Assembly: GCF_037265215.1 (NCBI RefSeq)
Contig: NZ_CP147737.1
Span: 930,001-994,000, forward strand
Source: Xenorhabdus griffiniae
GTDB lineage: Bacteria > Pseudomonadota > Gammaproteobacteria > Enterobacterales > Enterobacteriaceae
Direction: 5' to 3'
DNA length: 64,000 bases
The notes under the pieces were generated by a model, which had not been told where the DNA came from, made no database searches, and worked only from the letters and a program-made list of their open reading frames with translations. A program made the translations under genes and the position numbers. Within the stretch, counting starts at the first letter, position 1; every line of letters starts with the position of its first letter. This document shows positions 27,349 to 36,082 of the stretch, in pieces.

Positions 27349-28924
27349 GAGGGTGTCGTAAAAGGGGGGAGGTCATTTTTGCAACGCGTTAAGTTGAGAT
27401 CCTCTCCCATTTTTCAGTGCCTGTTATTTGAACCAATAACAGGCTGAAAATCATCCATAATATCAGAGCCACTGCTCTTGATAAGTTATAGGCCATCGCA
27501 TGCAGGGTAAATTCCAGCTTTACCGCTGATAATCCTCTACGCCGAAAGCGCTCCAGTCCCTGAATTCCCCGCAAAGCTGAAAATACCGGTTCTACTCTGC
27601 GCTTTCGTTGACTCAATATCCGTTTTGACTCAGGGTTAGCCATATGCAAACGCAGTTCATCCCGCTTTTCATCTTCCCGATAGCGTTTTATTTTTCTTCC
27701 ACCTTTGGCCCGTGTACATTGGGTTTTTTGCCGGCATTGAGTGCCATTGGCACTGCCATAGACCCGATAACCTCGCGCTTTTTCTGACGCGGCCACGGTG
27801 CTTTTCAACGATAATGAATGATGGGCCGGGCAGAGATAAGTGTCTTTCTCAGCATCATAGATAAATAACGATTTGGGGGAGATTTTTCGGGGGCTCTGCC
27901 GGGTTGAATTTTCAGAGCAAAACAGCGGGATCTGATATTTTTGTGCCTCAGCCATCACCGCGTCATGGAAATAACCGGCATCCAACAACAATTTGTCCGG
28001 ATGATATCCCGATAAATTGAAATTCTGCACCAATAAATCCGCCATTACCCGTGTCTCACTGGATGGATCTACGGTTTGGGCGACGATAATACGTCCTGTG
28101 TTGACTAAAACAGACGGTTTATAGGCTGTTGAAAATCCCTTTCCCCGCTTGAGTTTCTGGACGACAGCGTCTGGCTCTGTGGGATTAATACGTAACTGGC
28201 TACCATCTTTCCCCTTTTTTGCCCGGTTTTCTTGCCGGCGTCGTAATACTTCTGTGCCCTGTTCCAATTGCTGAAGACGTTTCTCTGTCTGCCCCGTGGC
28301 AGGCGCTGCACTGAGGGTCTTTTTTTCGCGGGAAATGGCTGCCTGAGTCAAAAGATGATAATGAGAACACATGGCCTCAATCACTGTCCCGTCACCCGCC
28401 AGACACGAAATACCGGATTGACTGCGGCGCAAAACAGATAAGGTCAGCTCTTTAAAAAACATCCCCGTCAGGACAGTTTGATGCTGATAAATGAAACGTC
28501 CAAGACTGGCATGATCAGGGGTAATTCCCTGACTGACCCAAATACAGCCCAAATCTAAACGCGCCAAGCGTTCAAGTGCTCTGAGCGAACGCTGTCCTTT
28601 CATGATCCCATAAAGCAGGCTCCCCATCATGGCGCGGGGAGAATAAGGAGCCCTGCCTGTTGAAGCATAATGACGTTCGAAAGGTCCCCAGTCTTGTTCA
28701 TCCAGGATCTCCGCGACAATAAGTGCACTGTGTTCTCCCATTTGCTTGAGATAATCCCCAAGGGAAAGAGAGCCATCCAATACAGGTAAATGCTGCGCTT
28801 TGACAAATTGACGTTGGGTGTGAACAGACGATTCCAGTTTTCGGGTGAATAAGGTCATAAAAGATCGGCGCCTAAAGGAAGAGCGCCGATCTTAATGGAT
28901 AACATGAGCTTTTACGACACCCTC
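27349..28924. mobile_element. IS1182-family insertion sequence, complete
   Basis: 1576 bp bounded by perfect 16-bp inverted repeats, GAGGGTGTCGTAAAAG at the left end and its complement CTTTTACGACACCCTC at the right. A TGAA duplication flanks it (27345-27348 and 28925-28928); if the ends are read two bases shorter the duplication would be CTGAAG. It carries one transposase gene on the minus strand and is inserted in the end hairpin of the IS605-type element. Confidence 0.88.
27389..28858 (-). CDS. IS1182-family DDE transposase
   Basis: A 489-residue transposase. The N-terminal part has the DUF772-type domain (YSPRAMMGSLLYGIMKGQRS). The DDE triad is likely in GDGTVIEA (first D), LLDAGYFHDA (second D) and RVEPVFSALRG (E). 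A cysteine-containing zinc-like segment (CRQKTQCTRAKGG) lies before the C-terminal domain, as usual for this family. The gene fills the element with 40 and 66 bases left at the ends. There is no frameshift, so it may still be active. Confidence 0.92.
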   Translation of the reverse strand: MTLFTRKLESSVHTQRQFVKAQHLPVLDGSLSLGDYLKQMGEHSALIVAEILDEQDWGPFERHYASTGRAPYSPRAMMGSLLYGIMKGQRSLRALERLARLDLGCIWVSQGITPDHASLGRFIYQHQTVLTGMFFKELTLSVLRRSQSGISCLAGDGTVIEAMCSHYHLLTQAAISREKKTLSAAPATGQTEKRLQQLEQGTEVLRRRQENRAKKGKDGSQLRINPTEPDAVVQKLKRGKGFSTAYKPSVLVNTGRIIVAQTVDPSSETRVMADLLVQNFNLSGYHPDKLLLDAGYFHDAVMAEAQKYQIPLFCSENSTRQSPRKISPKSLFIYDAEKDTYLCPAHHSLSLKSTVAASEKARGYRVYGSANGTQCRQKTQCTRAKGGRKIKRYREDEKRDELRLHMANPESKRILSQRKRRVEPVFSALRGIQGLERFRRRGLSAVKLEFTLHAMAYNLSRAVALILWMIFSLLLVQITGTEKWERIST

Positions 28925-29157
28925 TGAAGGACGGGGTTTTACGGCGCACCTGATAAAACACTATAATTTATCAACAAAATCAAAAAAATTAATAATAACT
29001 ATGTTTACTATTTATGTATAAATCATGTTCTAGACTTACTTCACGTCGCTAAATAACAGGCATATTAAATTGATAATTGAAACACGCAGCATGTTTATGA
29101 CGTGTTCAATCTATCTACTTACATCAATGTTTCAAACAAAAACTTAAGGAAATGATA

Positions 29158-29475
29158 ATGGTTTACGTAGTTATTTCTTTATTAATGCTTATCCCTTTTT
29201 TCTTCACTTTAAAATGGTTCCTGCTGTCACACCGGATCCACCACAATGCAGCGGGGATTTTACTTGCAATCGCTGCGATGGCCTTTCATATGTATATCTT
29301 TCGTTTTAACAATATTCCGATTGTACATATTAATGTTGCCCATCAGCCGATTGTGTTTTATGGCGCAGTAATGATTACACTTCTACACGGCGTACTCTAT
29401 TCTATTTGTTTCAAGCGGTATTATGGAAAGGACATTGATAACAAGGAAAGCCATCCGCACAATAACCAACGGTAA
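29158..29475 (+). CDS. Small hypothetical membrane protein, 105 aa
   Basis: An unrecognised 105-residue protein with three hydrophobic segments (residues about 1-20, 32-50 and 62-85) and a charged, histidine-rich C-terminus (DNKESHPHNNQR). Histidines recur at and between the segments (SHRIHHNAAG, MAFHMYIF, VAHQP), which might suit metal or haem binding, but this is speculation. ATG 29158 is preferred over 29152 because AAGGA then lies 8 bases away. It is convergent with smp and shares a terminator with it. No neighbour suggests a role. Confidence 0.7.
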   Translation: MVYVVISLLMLIPFFFTLKWFLLSHRIHHNAAGILLAIAAMAFHMYIFRFNNIPIVHINVAHQPIVFYGAVMITLLHGVLYSICFKRYYGKDIDNKESHPHNNQR

Positions 29476-29493
29476 TGTGACTTACCGTTGGTT
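29464..29493. terminator. Bidirectional terminator overlapping both converging gene ends
   Basis: Perfect 12-bp stem AACCAACGGTAA / TTACCGTTGGTT with a six-base loop. It overlaps the last codons of the small membrane protein and of smp, so it belongs to both coding regions. Confidence 0.8.
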
Positions 29494-30147
29494 GTCATCA
29501 TCTTGTGCTTTGCTTTCTGCTTCATCAGAAGGTTTAGTATTGGCAGTCAGCAGATAAGGGGATTGTTGCCAGCGACTAGGAGACAGTTTCAGCAAATTAT
29601 GAGCCAGAATAAAACCAATCGCCAAAGATAGCAGGAGCATTACCCTAAGTAAGTTCGTTGTGTTATCGACCTGTTTTGCCTCGGTTGCCAAGCGATGCGT
29701 ATCCAGTGTCAGGCGAAGAAAACCTTTCGGATGATTTTTTCCTGGTATCGGCACAACAATTTGTTGGTTAAAATAACTACTGGATTTTTTACCTTCCAGC
29801 GATAATCGTTCACGAACAGAAATCGGCTCACCACTTCGTGCTATCTGTGTGCCATTCTCCAAATAGACGCTGGCATCCAAAATTCGGCTATTGCTGGTCA
29901 AGTAATCTAAGTTGGCGACAATCTTCCTATTATTAAGATCTTTGCTACCATTCTCCATATAATCAGACAAGCTGAATGCAACCTGTTTTGCTAATGTTTT
30001 CGCCAGATCTTCAAATTGATCCATATGCGCCTGTTGTTGAGAACGGCTGAAATAGGAAACTCCCTGCATCAGCAGTACAAGCAGTGCTATACAGACTAAT
30101 ATAATCGCCGTCTTGTGCAGTCTAATTTTTAGCTTGGCTTTTATCAT
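29482..30147 (-). CDS. smp: Membrane protein Smp (YtjB)
   Basis: Inner-membrane protein of 221 residues, orthologous to E. coli Smp/YtjB, function not established. It has an N-terminal helix (TAIILVCIALLVLLMQGVSYF), a periplasmic domain with the conserved RSGEPISVRERLSLEGKKSS and YFNQQIVVPI segments, a second helix (LLRVMLLLSLAIGFILAH) and an acidic C-terminal tail. It is divergent from serB, exactly as in E. coli and relatives. Confidence 0.92.
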   Translation of the reverse strand: MIKAKLKIRLHKTAIILVCIALLVLLMQGVSYFSRSQQQAHMDQFEDLAKTLAKQVAFSLSDYMENGSKDLNNRKIVANLDYLTSNSRILDASVYLENGTQIARSGEPISVRERLSLEGKKSSSYFNQQIVVPIPGKNHPKGFLRLTLDTHRLATEAKQVDNTTNLLRVMLLLSLAIGFILAHNLLKLSPSRWQQSPYLLTANTKPSDEAESKAQDDDNQR

Positions 30148-30263
30148 AGTTATCTCATCCCATGTTCAGAAAGCACATGTTGCCAGATGCGGTAATGATA
30201 GGATAGTTTGAAAAGCGTTTTTTGCCTGCACCAAATTATATGGAATTACAGGAGTCAATGTTC

Positions 30264-31241
30264 ATGTCTAATAATCTGGCCTATCGTTACTTACCGGATG
30301 AGATCCATAAATGGCCCGGATTACCCCTATCCCTCAGTGGTGATGAAGTCATGCCACTGGATTATCGGGCAGGAGATAGCGGCTGGTTGCTGTATGGACG
30401 TGGTTTGAATAAACAGCGTATCAGCGAGTTCCAGCACCGATTGGGCGCTGCCATTGTGGTGGTTTCTTCATGGCGGATCGATGATTATCAGGTTGTCCGT
30501 ATTGCCGGTAGCCTCTCACCTCGCATAAAACGGCAGGCAGATGAATGCCGTTTGGATGTCGTTCCCTTGGGGCAGATCCCTCGTCTCCGCTCACCTGGCT
30601 TATTGGTGATGGATATGGATTCTACGGCTATCCAGATTGAATGCATTGATGAAATTGCCCGCCTGGCCGGGGTTGGTGATAAAGTGGCGGAAATCACCGA
30701 ACGGGCGATGCAAGGCGAGCTGGATTTTTCAGAAAGTCTGCGCGAGCGAGTTGCTCAGTTGGCAGGCGCCGATGCATCAATCTTGCAGCAAGTGATGGAA
30801 ACACTTCCGCTAATGCCAGGGTTAACCAGCCTGGTTCGCAAGTTACAATCATTGGATTGGCATGTCGCGATTGCCTCCGGTGGTTTTACTTTCTTTGCCG
30901 ATAATCTTCGACAGCAGCTACGCCTTTTTGACGCAGTCGCCAATCAACTGGAGATAAAAAATGGCAAGCTGACCGGTAAAGTCAAAGGGCCGATCGTCGA
31001 TGCAAAATACAAGGCAACCACGCTAATAAGATTGGCAAAAGCACTGGATATTCCTCTGAGCCAGACCGTCGCGATTGGGGATGGAGCCAATGATCTGAAA
31101 ATGATCCGTAAGGCAGGATTGGGGATCGCCTATCATGCTAAGCCAAAAGTTTACACCCAGGCTAAAGTTGCTATCCGCCATGCAGATTTAATGGGCGTTC
31201 TGTGTGTGTTGAGTGGTGGTTTGAAACACGAAGAACGCTAG
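30264..31241 (+). CDS. serB: Phosphoserine phosphatase
   Basis: HAD-family phosphatase of 325 residues that completes serine synthesis by dephosphorylating phosphoserine. The nucleophile motif is MDMDSTAIQ, with later HAD motifs in IASGGFTFF and AIGDGANDLKM. An N-terminal ACT-like half precedes the catalytic domain. The longest frame opens at 30222; ATG 30264 is preferred because GGAG lies nine bases upstream, whereas ATG 30258 has only three. It forms an operon with radA, which starts 29 bases after the serB stop. Confidence 0.95.
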   Translation: MSNNLAYRYLPDEIHKWPGLPLSLSGDEVMPLDYRAGDSGWLLYGRGLNKQRISEFQHRLGAAIVVVSSWRIDDYQVVRIAGSLSPRIKRQADECRLDVVPLGQIPRLRSPGLLVMDMDSTAIQIECIDEIARLAGVGDKVAEITERAMQGELDFSESLRERVAQLAGADASILQQVMETLPLMPGLTSLVRKLQSLDWHVAIASGGFTFFADNLRQQLRLFDAVANQLEIKNGKLTGKVKGPIVDAKYKATTLIRLAKALDIPLSQTVAIGDGANDLKMIRKAGLGIAYHAKPKVYTQAKVAIRHADLMGVLCVLSGGLKHEER

Positions 31242-31270
31242 CAAAAGCGATTATATTGAGGAAGTACAAA

Positions 31271-32656
31271 GTGGCAAAAGCAGCAAAACGGGCATTTGTC
31301 TGTAACGAATGTGGTGCGGATTATCCCCGCTGGCAGGGGCAATGTAGTGCCTGCCACGCATGGAATACCATTACAGAAGTGCGTTTAGCCGCAGCTTCAT
31401 CATCATCCCGTAATGAGCGTTTCAGTGGCTATGCCGGAAATGCCAGTATCAGTAAAGTACAGAAACTCTCTGATATCAGTCTGGAAGAGCTGCCCCGTTT
31501 TTCAACAGGGTTTAAAGAGTTTGACCGTGTACTCGGCGGTGGTGTGGTTCCTGGCAGTGCCATTTTGATTGGCGGTAACCCTGGTGCGGGGAAAAGTACC
31601 CTGCTGTTACAAACCATGTGTCAGCTATCAACTCAGATGAAAACTCTGTATGTAACAGGGGAAGAATCATTACAACAAGTGGCGATGCGAGCACATCGGT
31701 TGGGTTTACCGACAGATCAGCTAAATATGCTATCGGAAACCAGCATTGAGCAGATTTGTCTGATCGCAGAGCAAGAACAACCTAAACTGATGGTGATTGA
31801 TTCAATTCAGGTCATGCATATGGCTGATATCCAATCGTCACCAGGCAGTGTTGCACAAGTCAGGGAAACCGCAGCCTACCTGACACGGTTTGCCAAAACC
31901 CGCGGCGTTGCCATTATCATGGTTGGGCATGTGACAAAAGATGGCACGTTGGCAGGCCCCAAGGTACTCGAACACTGCATAGACTGTTCCGTCATGCTGG
32001 ATGGTGAAACGGATTCCCGTTTCCGCACCCTGCGTAGCCATAAAAACCGCTTCGGTGCCGTTAATGAACTCGGTGTATTCGCGATGACCGAACAGGGGTT
32101 ACGGGAAGTCAATAATCCTTCCGCCATTTTCCTGAGTCGTGGTGATGAAATTACCTCGGGCAGTTCTGTCATGATTGTCTGGGAAGGTACTCGTCCTCTA
32201 CTCGTTGAAATTCAGGCATTAGTCGATCATTCCATGATGTCAAATCCACGCCGCGTAGCCGTAGGTCTTGAACAAAACAGGCTGGCTATTCTGCTTGCCG
32301 TTCTGCATCGACATGGCGGTTTGCAAATGGCTGATCAAGATGTTTTTGTCAATGTCGTAGGTGGGGTAAAAGTAACAGAAACGAGTGCTGATCTGGCGTT
32401 ATTACTCTCTTTGGTTTCCAGTTTCCGCGACCGGCCTCTGCCTCGTGATCTGGTGGTATTTGGAGAAGTGGGATTGGCAGGAGAAATTCGTCCCGTTCCC
32501 AGTGGACAAGAACGCATTTCAGAAGCGGCCAAACACGGTTTTAAACGCGCTATTGTTCCCCATGCTAACATGCCGAAAAAATCACTGCCTGATATGAAAG
32601 TATTTGGCGTCAAAAAACTGGCCGATGCATTGTTTGTTCTGGATGATCTGGATTAA
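31271..32656 (+). CDS. radA: DNA repair protein RadA (Sms)
   Basis: RecA-like branch-migration helicase of 461 residues. An N-terminal four-cysteine zinc finger (CNECGADYPRWQGQCSACHAW) is followed by the Walker A GGNPGAGKST, the RadA-specific KNRFG motif and a C-terminal Lon-like domain (VFVNVVGGVKVTETSADLAL). The start is GTG at 31271, with GAGGAA eight bases upstream; the ATG-less longer frame from 31202 overlaps serB and adds unrelated residues. Length agrees with E. coli RadA (460). Confidence 0.95.
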   Translation: MAKAAKRAFVCNECGADYPRWQGQCSACHAWNTITEVRLAAASSSSRNERFSGYAGNASISKVQKLSDISLEELPRFSTGFKEFDRVLGGGVVPGSAILIGGNPGAGKSTLLLQTMCQLSTQMKTLYVTGEESLQQVAMRAHRLGLPTDQLNMLSETSIEQICLIAEQEQPKLMVIDSIQVMHMADIQSSPGSVAQVRETAAYLTRFAKTRGVAIIMVGHVTKDGTLAGPKVLEHCIDCSVMLDGETDSRFRTLRSHKNRFGAVNELGVFAMTEQGLREVNNPSAIFLSRGDEITSGSSVMIVWEGTRPLLVEIQALVDHSMMSNPRRVAVGLEQNRLAILLAVLHRHGGLQMADQDVFVNVVGGVKVTETSADLALLLSLVSSFRDRPLPRDLVVFGEVGLAGEIRPVPSGQERISEAAKHGFKRAIVPHANMPKKSLPDMKVFGVKKLADALFVLDDLD

Positions 32657-33350
32657 GAAATAATTTTTTATTCCTTTTAGATCTAAATATAGCAATCGCC
32701 TTGCAAGATAAGTCTTATATCTCCCCGCTACGCGGGGAGTATAAACAATCACAACTTGCAGTTGGATTGGTATATCAAGTGAAGCGAATAATACCATTTT
32801 GCACAAATATTTTTATTCATCTTACTTAAATAAAAAATCAAATAGTTAATCACCATATTATTTAATTTTTTTCTATCTCACCCTACTCTATACCAATCTA
32901 ACTTCAAGATGCGTGTGATTTCATAGAGTGTTGTAAATTGCAACTTGAAGTTTAATGCGTATATTATTTATTGATTACAAAACACTGATTAAATTCAAAC
33001 CATAAATGGTTATGTAAATATTTATACAACGAATAAAGCCAGGCAATCTGTTCAATAATAATTGAACAAACACTATTATTATTCATCTTTATTATTTAAA
33101 TAAGTTTTCATAATACTGAGAGTATCAGATGTTGGCGTTCCTTACCCCGCGCGGTGCGCGGGGTAAGGAGTACTCCTATCATTTTGAAGCGCTATTTAAC
33201 TATCAATTTAGCATTTGGTTGTTTTATTTAAAATAAATAGCTGATTATACAATTTTAAATACTTATTATAGTCAAGATGATGGTATTTAATCCCAAAAAA
33301 TCAATAAACAACCAATTTTATTTTTACCTTTCACGGCAAACATGCTACTT
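32657..33350. repeat. Repeat-filled intergenic region between radA and nadR
   Basis: No gene. It contains three palindromic repeats: a family A long-form copy (32688-32774, ends TATAGCAATC and GGATTGGTATA), a hairpin-less family A copy (32889-32963) and a family B copy (33098-33198) with the loop ACCCCGCGCGGTGCGCGGGGT. The rest is very AT-rich. Confidence 0.8.
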
Positions 33351-33368
33351 TGTTTAGTATACTAAACT
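33351..33368. promoter_or_regulatory. NadR operator in front of nadR
   Basis: TGTTTAGTATACTAAACT matches the NadR consensus TGTTTA-N6-TAAACA at all but the last base. It lies 13 bases upstream of the nadR start codon, between the presumed promoter and the ribosome site GAGGAGG, and so predicts NAD-dependent autorepression. Confidence 0.8.
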
Positions 33369-33381
33369 AAGAGGAGGTCTT

Positions 33382-34608
33382 ATGCCGCAATTTGACTATT
33401 TGAAAGAGGCGATCAAACAGGCAGGTTACACATTACAGCAGGTTGCTGATGCCAGCGGAATGACCAAAGGCTATCTAAGCCAACTCATTAATGCCAAAAT
33501 AAAAAGTCCCAGCGCACAGAAGCTGGCTGCTCTTCATCAATATCTAGGATTAGCATATCCCATGGAAAAGAAAACCGTCGGAGTTGTGTTTGGTAAATTT
33601 TACCCATTACATACTGGACACATTTATTTGATCCAACGAGCCTCCAGTCAAGTTGATGAGTTACATGTTGTTCTTTGTTATGACGAAATGCGTGATCGTG
33701 AGTTATTCATCAACAGTTCTATGTCTCAACAACCTACTGTCAGTGACCGTCTGAGATGGTTGCTGCAAACATTCAAGTATCAGAAAAGTATTCATATTCA
33801 TGCATTTGATGAACAAGGCATGGAGCCTTACCCAAATGGCTGGGAAGCGTGGAGTCAAAGCGTTAAATCATTTCTGGCAGCAAAAAGCATCACCCCTAAT
33901 TATATCTACTCCAGCGAAGCACAGGATGTTCCTCGTTATAAAGAATATTTCGGCGTTGAAACGGTGCTTATCGACCCACAGCGTTCATTCATGAATATTA
34001 GTGGTAGCCAAATCCGCCAGGCGCCTTTCCGTTACTGGGAATATATCCCTACAGAAGTAAAGCCATTTTTTGTACGTACAGTGGCTATTCTTGGTGGGGA
34101 ATCGAGCGGAAAATCGACATTGGTGAATAAGCTGGCCAATATGTTTAACACGACCAGCGCATGGGAATATGGCCGCGAATATGTATTTTCCCATCTGGGA
34201 AGCGATGAAATGGCTTTACAATATTCAGATTACGATAAAATTGCATTAGGTCATGCTCAATACATTGATTTTGCTGTTAAATATGCCAATAAGGTTGCGT
34301 TTATCGATACTGATTTTGTCACAACACAGGCATTTTGCAAACGCTATGAAGGAAAAGAACATCCTTTTGTTCAGGCGATGATTGATGAATATCGCTTTGA
34401 TTTAGTTATTCTTTTGGAAAACAACACGCCGTGGATTGCAGATGGTTTAAGAAGCTTAGGCAGTGAACGCGATCGCAAAGAATTTCAACATTTGCTTGAA
34501 AGTTTGTTGAAAAAAAATAATATCGATTATATCTGTGTAAATTCACCAGATTATGATCAACGTTTTCTACGTTGCGTTGAATTAGTTCAAAAGATGTTAA
34601 TGGAATAA
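33382..34608 (+). CDS. nadR: NadR: NAD repressor, NMN adenylyltransferase and ribosylnicotinamide kinase
   Basis: Trifunctional protein of 408 residues. An XRE helix-turn-helix (TLQQVADASGMTKGYLSQL) occupies about residues 17-35; the nucleotidyl-transferase domain has GKFYPLHTGH at 71-80 and ISGSQIR near 212; the kinase domain has the P-loop GGESSGKST near 238. It represses NAD synthesis genes when NAD is high and converts ribosylnicotinamide to NMN and NAD. A full GAGGAGG ribosome site precedes the ATG. Length equals that of enterobacterial NadR (about 410). A long inverted repeat follows the gene. Confidence 0.95.
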   Translation: MPQFDYLKEAIKQAGYTLQQVADASGMTKGYLSQLINAKIKSPSAQKLAALHQYLGLAYPMEKKTVGVVFGKFYPLHTGHIYLIQRASSQVDELHVVLCYDEMRDRELFINSSMSQQPTVSDRLRWLLQTFKYQKSIHIHAFDEQGMEPYPNGWEAWSQSVKSFLAAKSITPNYIYSSEAQDVPRYKEYFGVETVLIDPQRSFMNISGSQIRQAPFRYWEYIPTEVKPFFVRTVAILGGESSGKSTLVNKLANMFNTTSAWEYGREYVFSHLGSDEMALQYSDYDKIALGHAQYIDFAVKYANKVAFIDTDFVTTQAFCKRYEGKEHPFVQAMIDEYRFDLVILLENNTPWIADGLRSLGSERDRKEFQHLLESLLKKNNIDYICVNSPDYDQRFLRCVELVQKMLME

Positions 34609-35278
34609 GTAACTTTTATCTATAAAATAGATTACACTTATATTATTATCACGATCAATTGATAGTGATTTATTATTCAGTGTAATCTTTATCTTATTTA
34701 TATTTACCCTACCTTAACAATAAGTTAAATGTTTACTTTGGTTATTTTAACAAATGTAATAAAATAAATTGTGATAATAATATTTTTTGATACTTTAATT
34801 TTACTGTTTTGACTTGAATTACAGGGAAATAAGTCATTTAATGAACAGGCATATTTATATAATTTTTATTAGTTACTGACAAACCCACAAATATTCTAGG
34901 TGTTTTTAGCAAAAAAGGAGGTGATAATAAGTAACATTAAAATATTAACGAAATATAAAATGACTTTTTCCCTTATTATAAAAGTGGAATAAAAATAGAA
35001 GAGTTTATGCTATTTTTATTTTTTCATTGTAGCCTTAAGCATAATTCATTAATATTTTTTGACTTTTTATTCCAAGACTAAGAAACATCTCATTTATTAG
35101 ATAGTCATTGTAAATAATAATTGACATAAGATGAGTATATCCTTGATGAAGATGTTTCGCATATAGACTATTTTTATTCACATAATGCCATAAGGATATC
35201 AGTGTTATTGCGAATGAATTTAGACAGCATATGTTTAAGGAAAAAGCTTTAATCTTTTAACCTAATTGTGTTGAGAAT
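34609..35278. other. Long AT-rich intergenic region with a large inverted repeat
   Basis: 670 bases with no credible gene. At 34629-34688 the outer arms AGATTACACT and AGTGTAATCT enclose a second dyad (CACGATCAATTGATAGTG), able to fold as one long hairpin just after nadR; it may terminate nadR. The remainder is AT-rich and presumably holds the promoter for the ABC-type gene at 35279. Confidence 0.5.
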
Positions 35279-36007
35279 ATGAACTTGAATCAATTTAAAT
35301 CGATTGAGGTTATCAATATTTCATATGGTTTAACTGATGCAACAGTTAATCATGAAATGATTTCAAATATCACATTTTCTATTATACCAGGTGAAATTAC
35401 TTTGATAACAGGGCCGAAGGCATCGACTAACCGCACGGTATTGTCGATTGCATCGGGTATGTTACAACCAGATCAAGGAGATGTATTAATTAATAATAAC
35501 AAGTTGAAACTAATGAATGATGTGGAATTAGGAAAGTTTCATCATGAAAATAGCGGATTTATTTTCCAAGATTTCAACTTATTTAGTGAACTTACTCTCT
35601 TAGATAACTTGTTATTATCAACGTCTTATGGATTGTCACTTGCTCGCGAGCAAGCCGAAAAAATCGCACAAAAATCGCTGGATATTGTGAAATTAGGCGA
35701 TAAAAGCCGTTATTATCCAGGGGAACTGTCTGAAAACGAGAAACAATTGGCAGCAATGGCGAAAGCCATAGTCAGAAGACCTGAGTATTTATTTGCAGAT
35801 GACCCAACACGCAATTTAGATGATCAGGCATTTCAGACGTTCATGAATATCTTTAAATTTATTGCCCATGAACAGAAAGGTACGGTTGTCATTGCCTCTC
35901 AGGACAGGCGCCTGATAAAACATGCGGATAGCGTTATCACTTTAGCAAGTGGAAAGGCAACTAAGACTTATGAATCCATAATGGAACAACGCGTTTTAGT
36001 GTCGTAA
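35279..36007 (+). CDS. Orphan ABC-type ATPase with degenerate catalytic motifs
   Basis: A 242-residue protein that aligns with LolD/MacB-type ABC nucleotide-binding subunits throughout, yet most catalytic motifs have changed. Walker A reads GPKASTNRT (45-53), with N51 in place of lysine and R52 in place of serine; the signature is LSENEKQ (150-156) instead of LSGGxxQ; Walker B ends ADDP, with D175 for the catalytic glutamate; the switch histidine is Q208. The Q-loop Q97 and the D-loop NLDD remain. There is no permease gene nearby. The frame is full-length and open, so the protein is probably made but cannot be a normal ATPase. A strong terminator follows. Confidence 0.85.
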   Translation: MNLNQFKSIEVINISYGLTDATVNHEMISNITFSIIPGEITLITGPKASTNRTVLSIASGMLQPDQGDVLINNNKLKLMNDVELGKFHHENSGFIFQDFNLFSELTLLDNLLLSTSYGLSLAREQAEKIAQKSLDIVKLGDKSRYYPGELSENEKQLAAMAKAIVRRPEYLFADDPTRNLDDQAFQTFMNIFKFIAHEQKGTVVIASQDRRLIKHADSVITLASGKATKTYESIMEQRVLVS

Positions 36008-36043
36008 TCGCTCAGTAATAACAATGGGTTAGTTACATGCAAC

Positions 36044-36073
36044 AAAAAACGGCCTGCTCGCAGGCCGTTTTTT
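36044..36073. terminator. Strong bidirectional terminator between the ABC-type gene and ettA
   Basis: AAAAAACGGCCTGC pairs with GCAGGCCGTTTTTT around a two-base loop. The A run and T run make it a terminator for both converging genes. Confidence 0.9.
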
Positions 36074-36082
36074 CTGGCAGAC

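Larger units (their letters stand above)
25625..28960. mobile_element. IS200/IS605-type element with tnpA and tnpB, split by a nested IS
   Basis: Divergent tnpB and tnpA genes are flanked by matching terminal hairpins, CCCCGCCCTAAAGGACGGGG at 25635-25654 and CCCCGCCCTGAAGGACGGGG at the other end. The second hairpin is interrupted: its left part is 27337-27348 and its right part 28925-28936, with an IS1182-family element in between. Exact outer boundaries cannot be fixed without an empty site; the values given are approximate. Confidence 0.8.

Noticed and set aside
27337..27364. Phage or island attachment site at the duplicated CCTGAAG/TGAA sequences
   Set aside because: The duplication is fully explained as the target duplication of the IS1182-family element with its 16-bp inverted ends.
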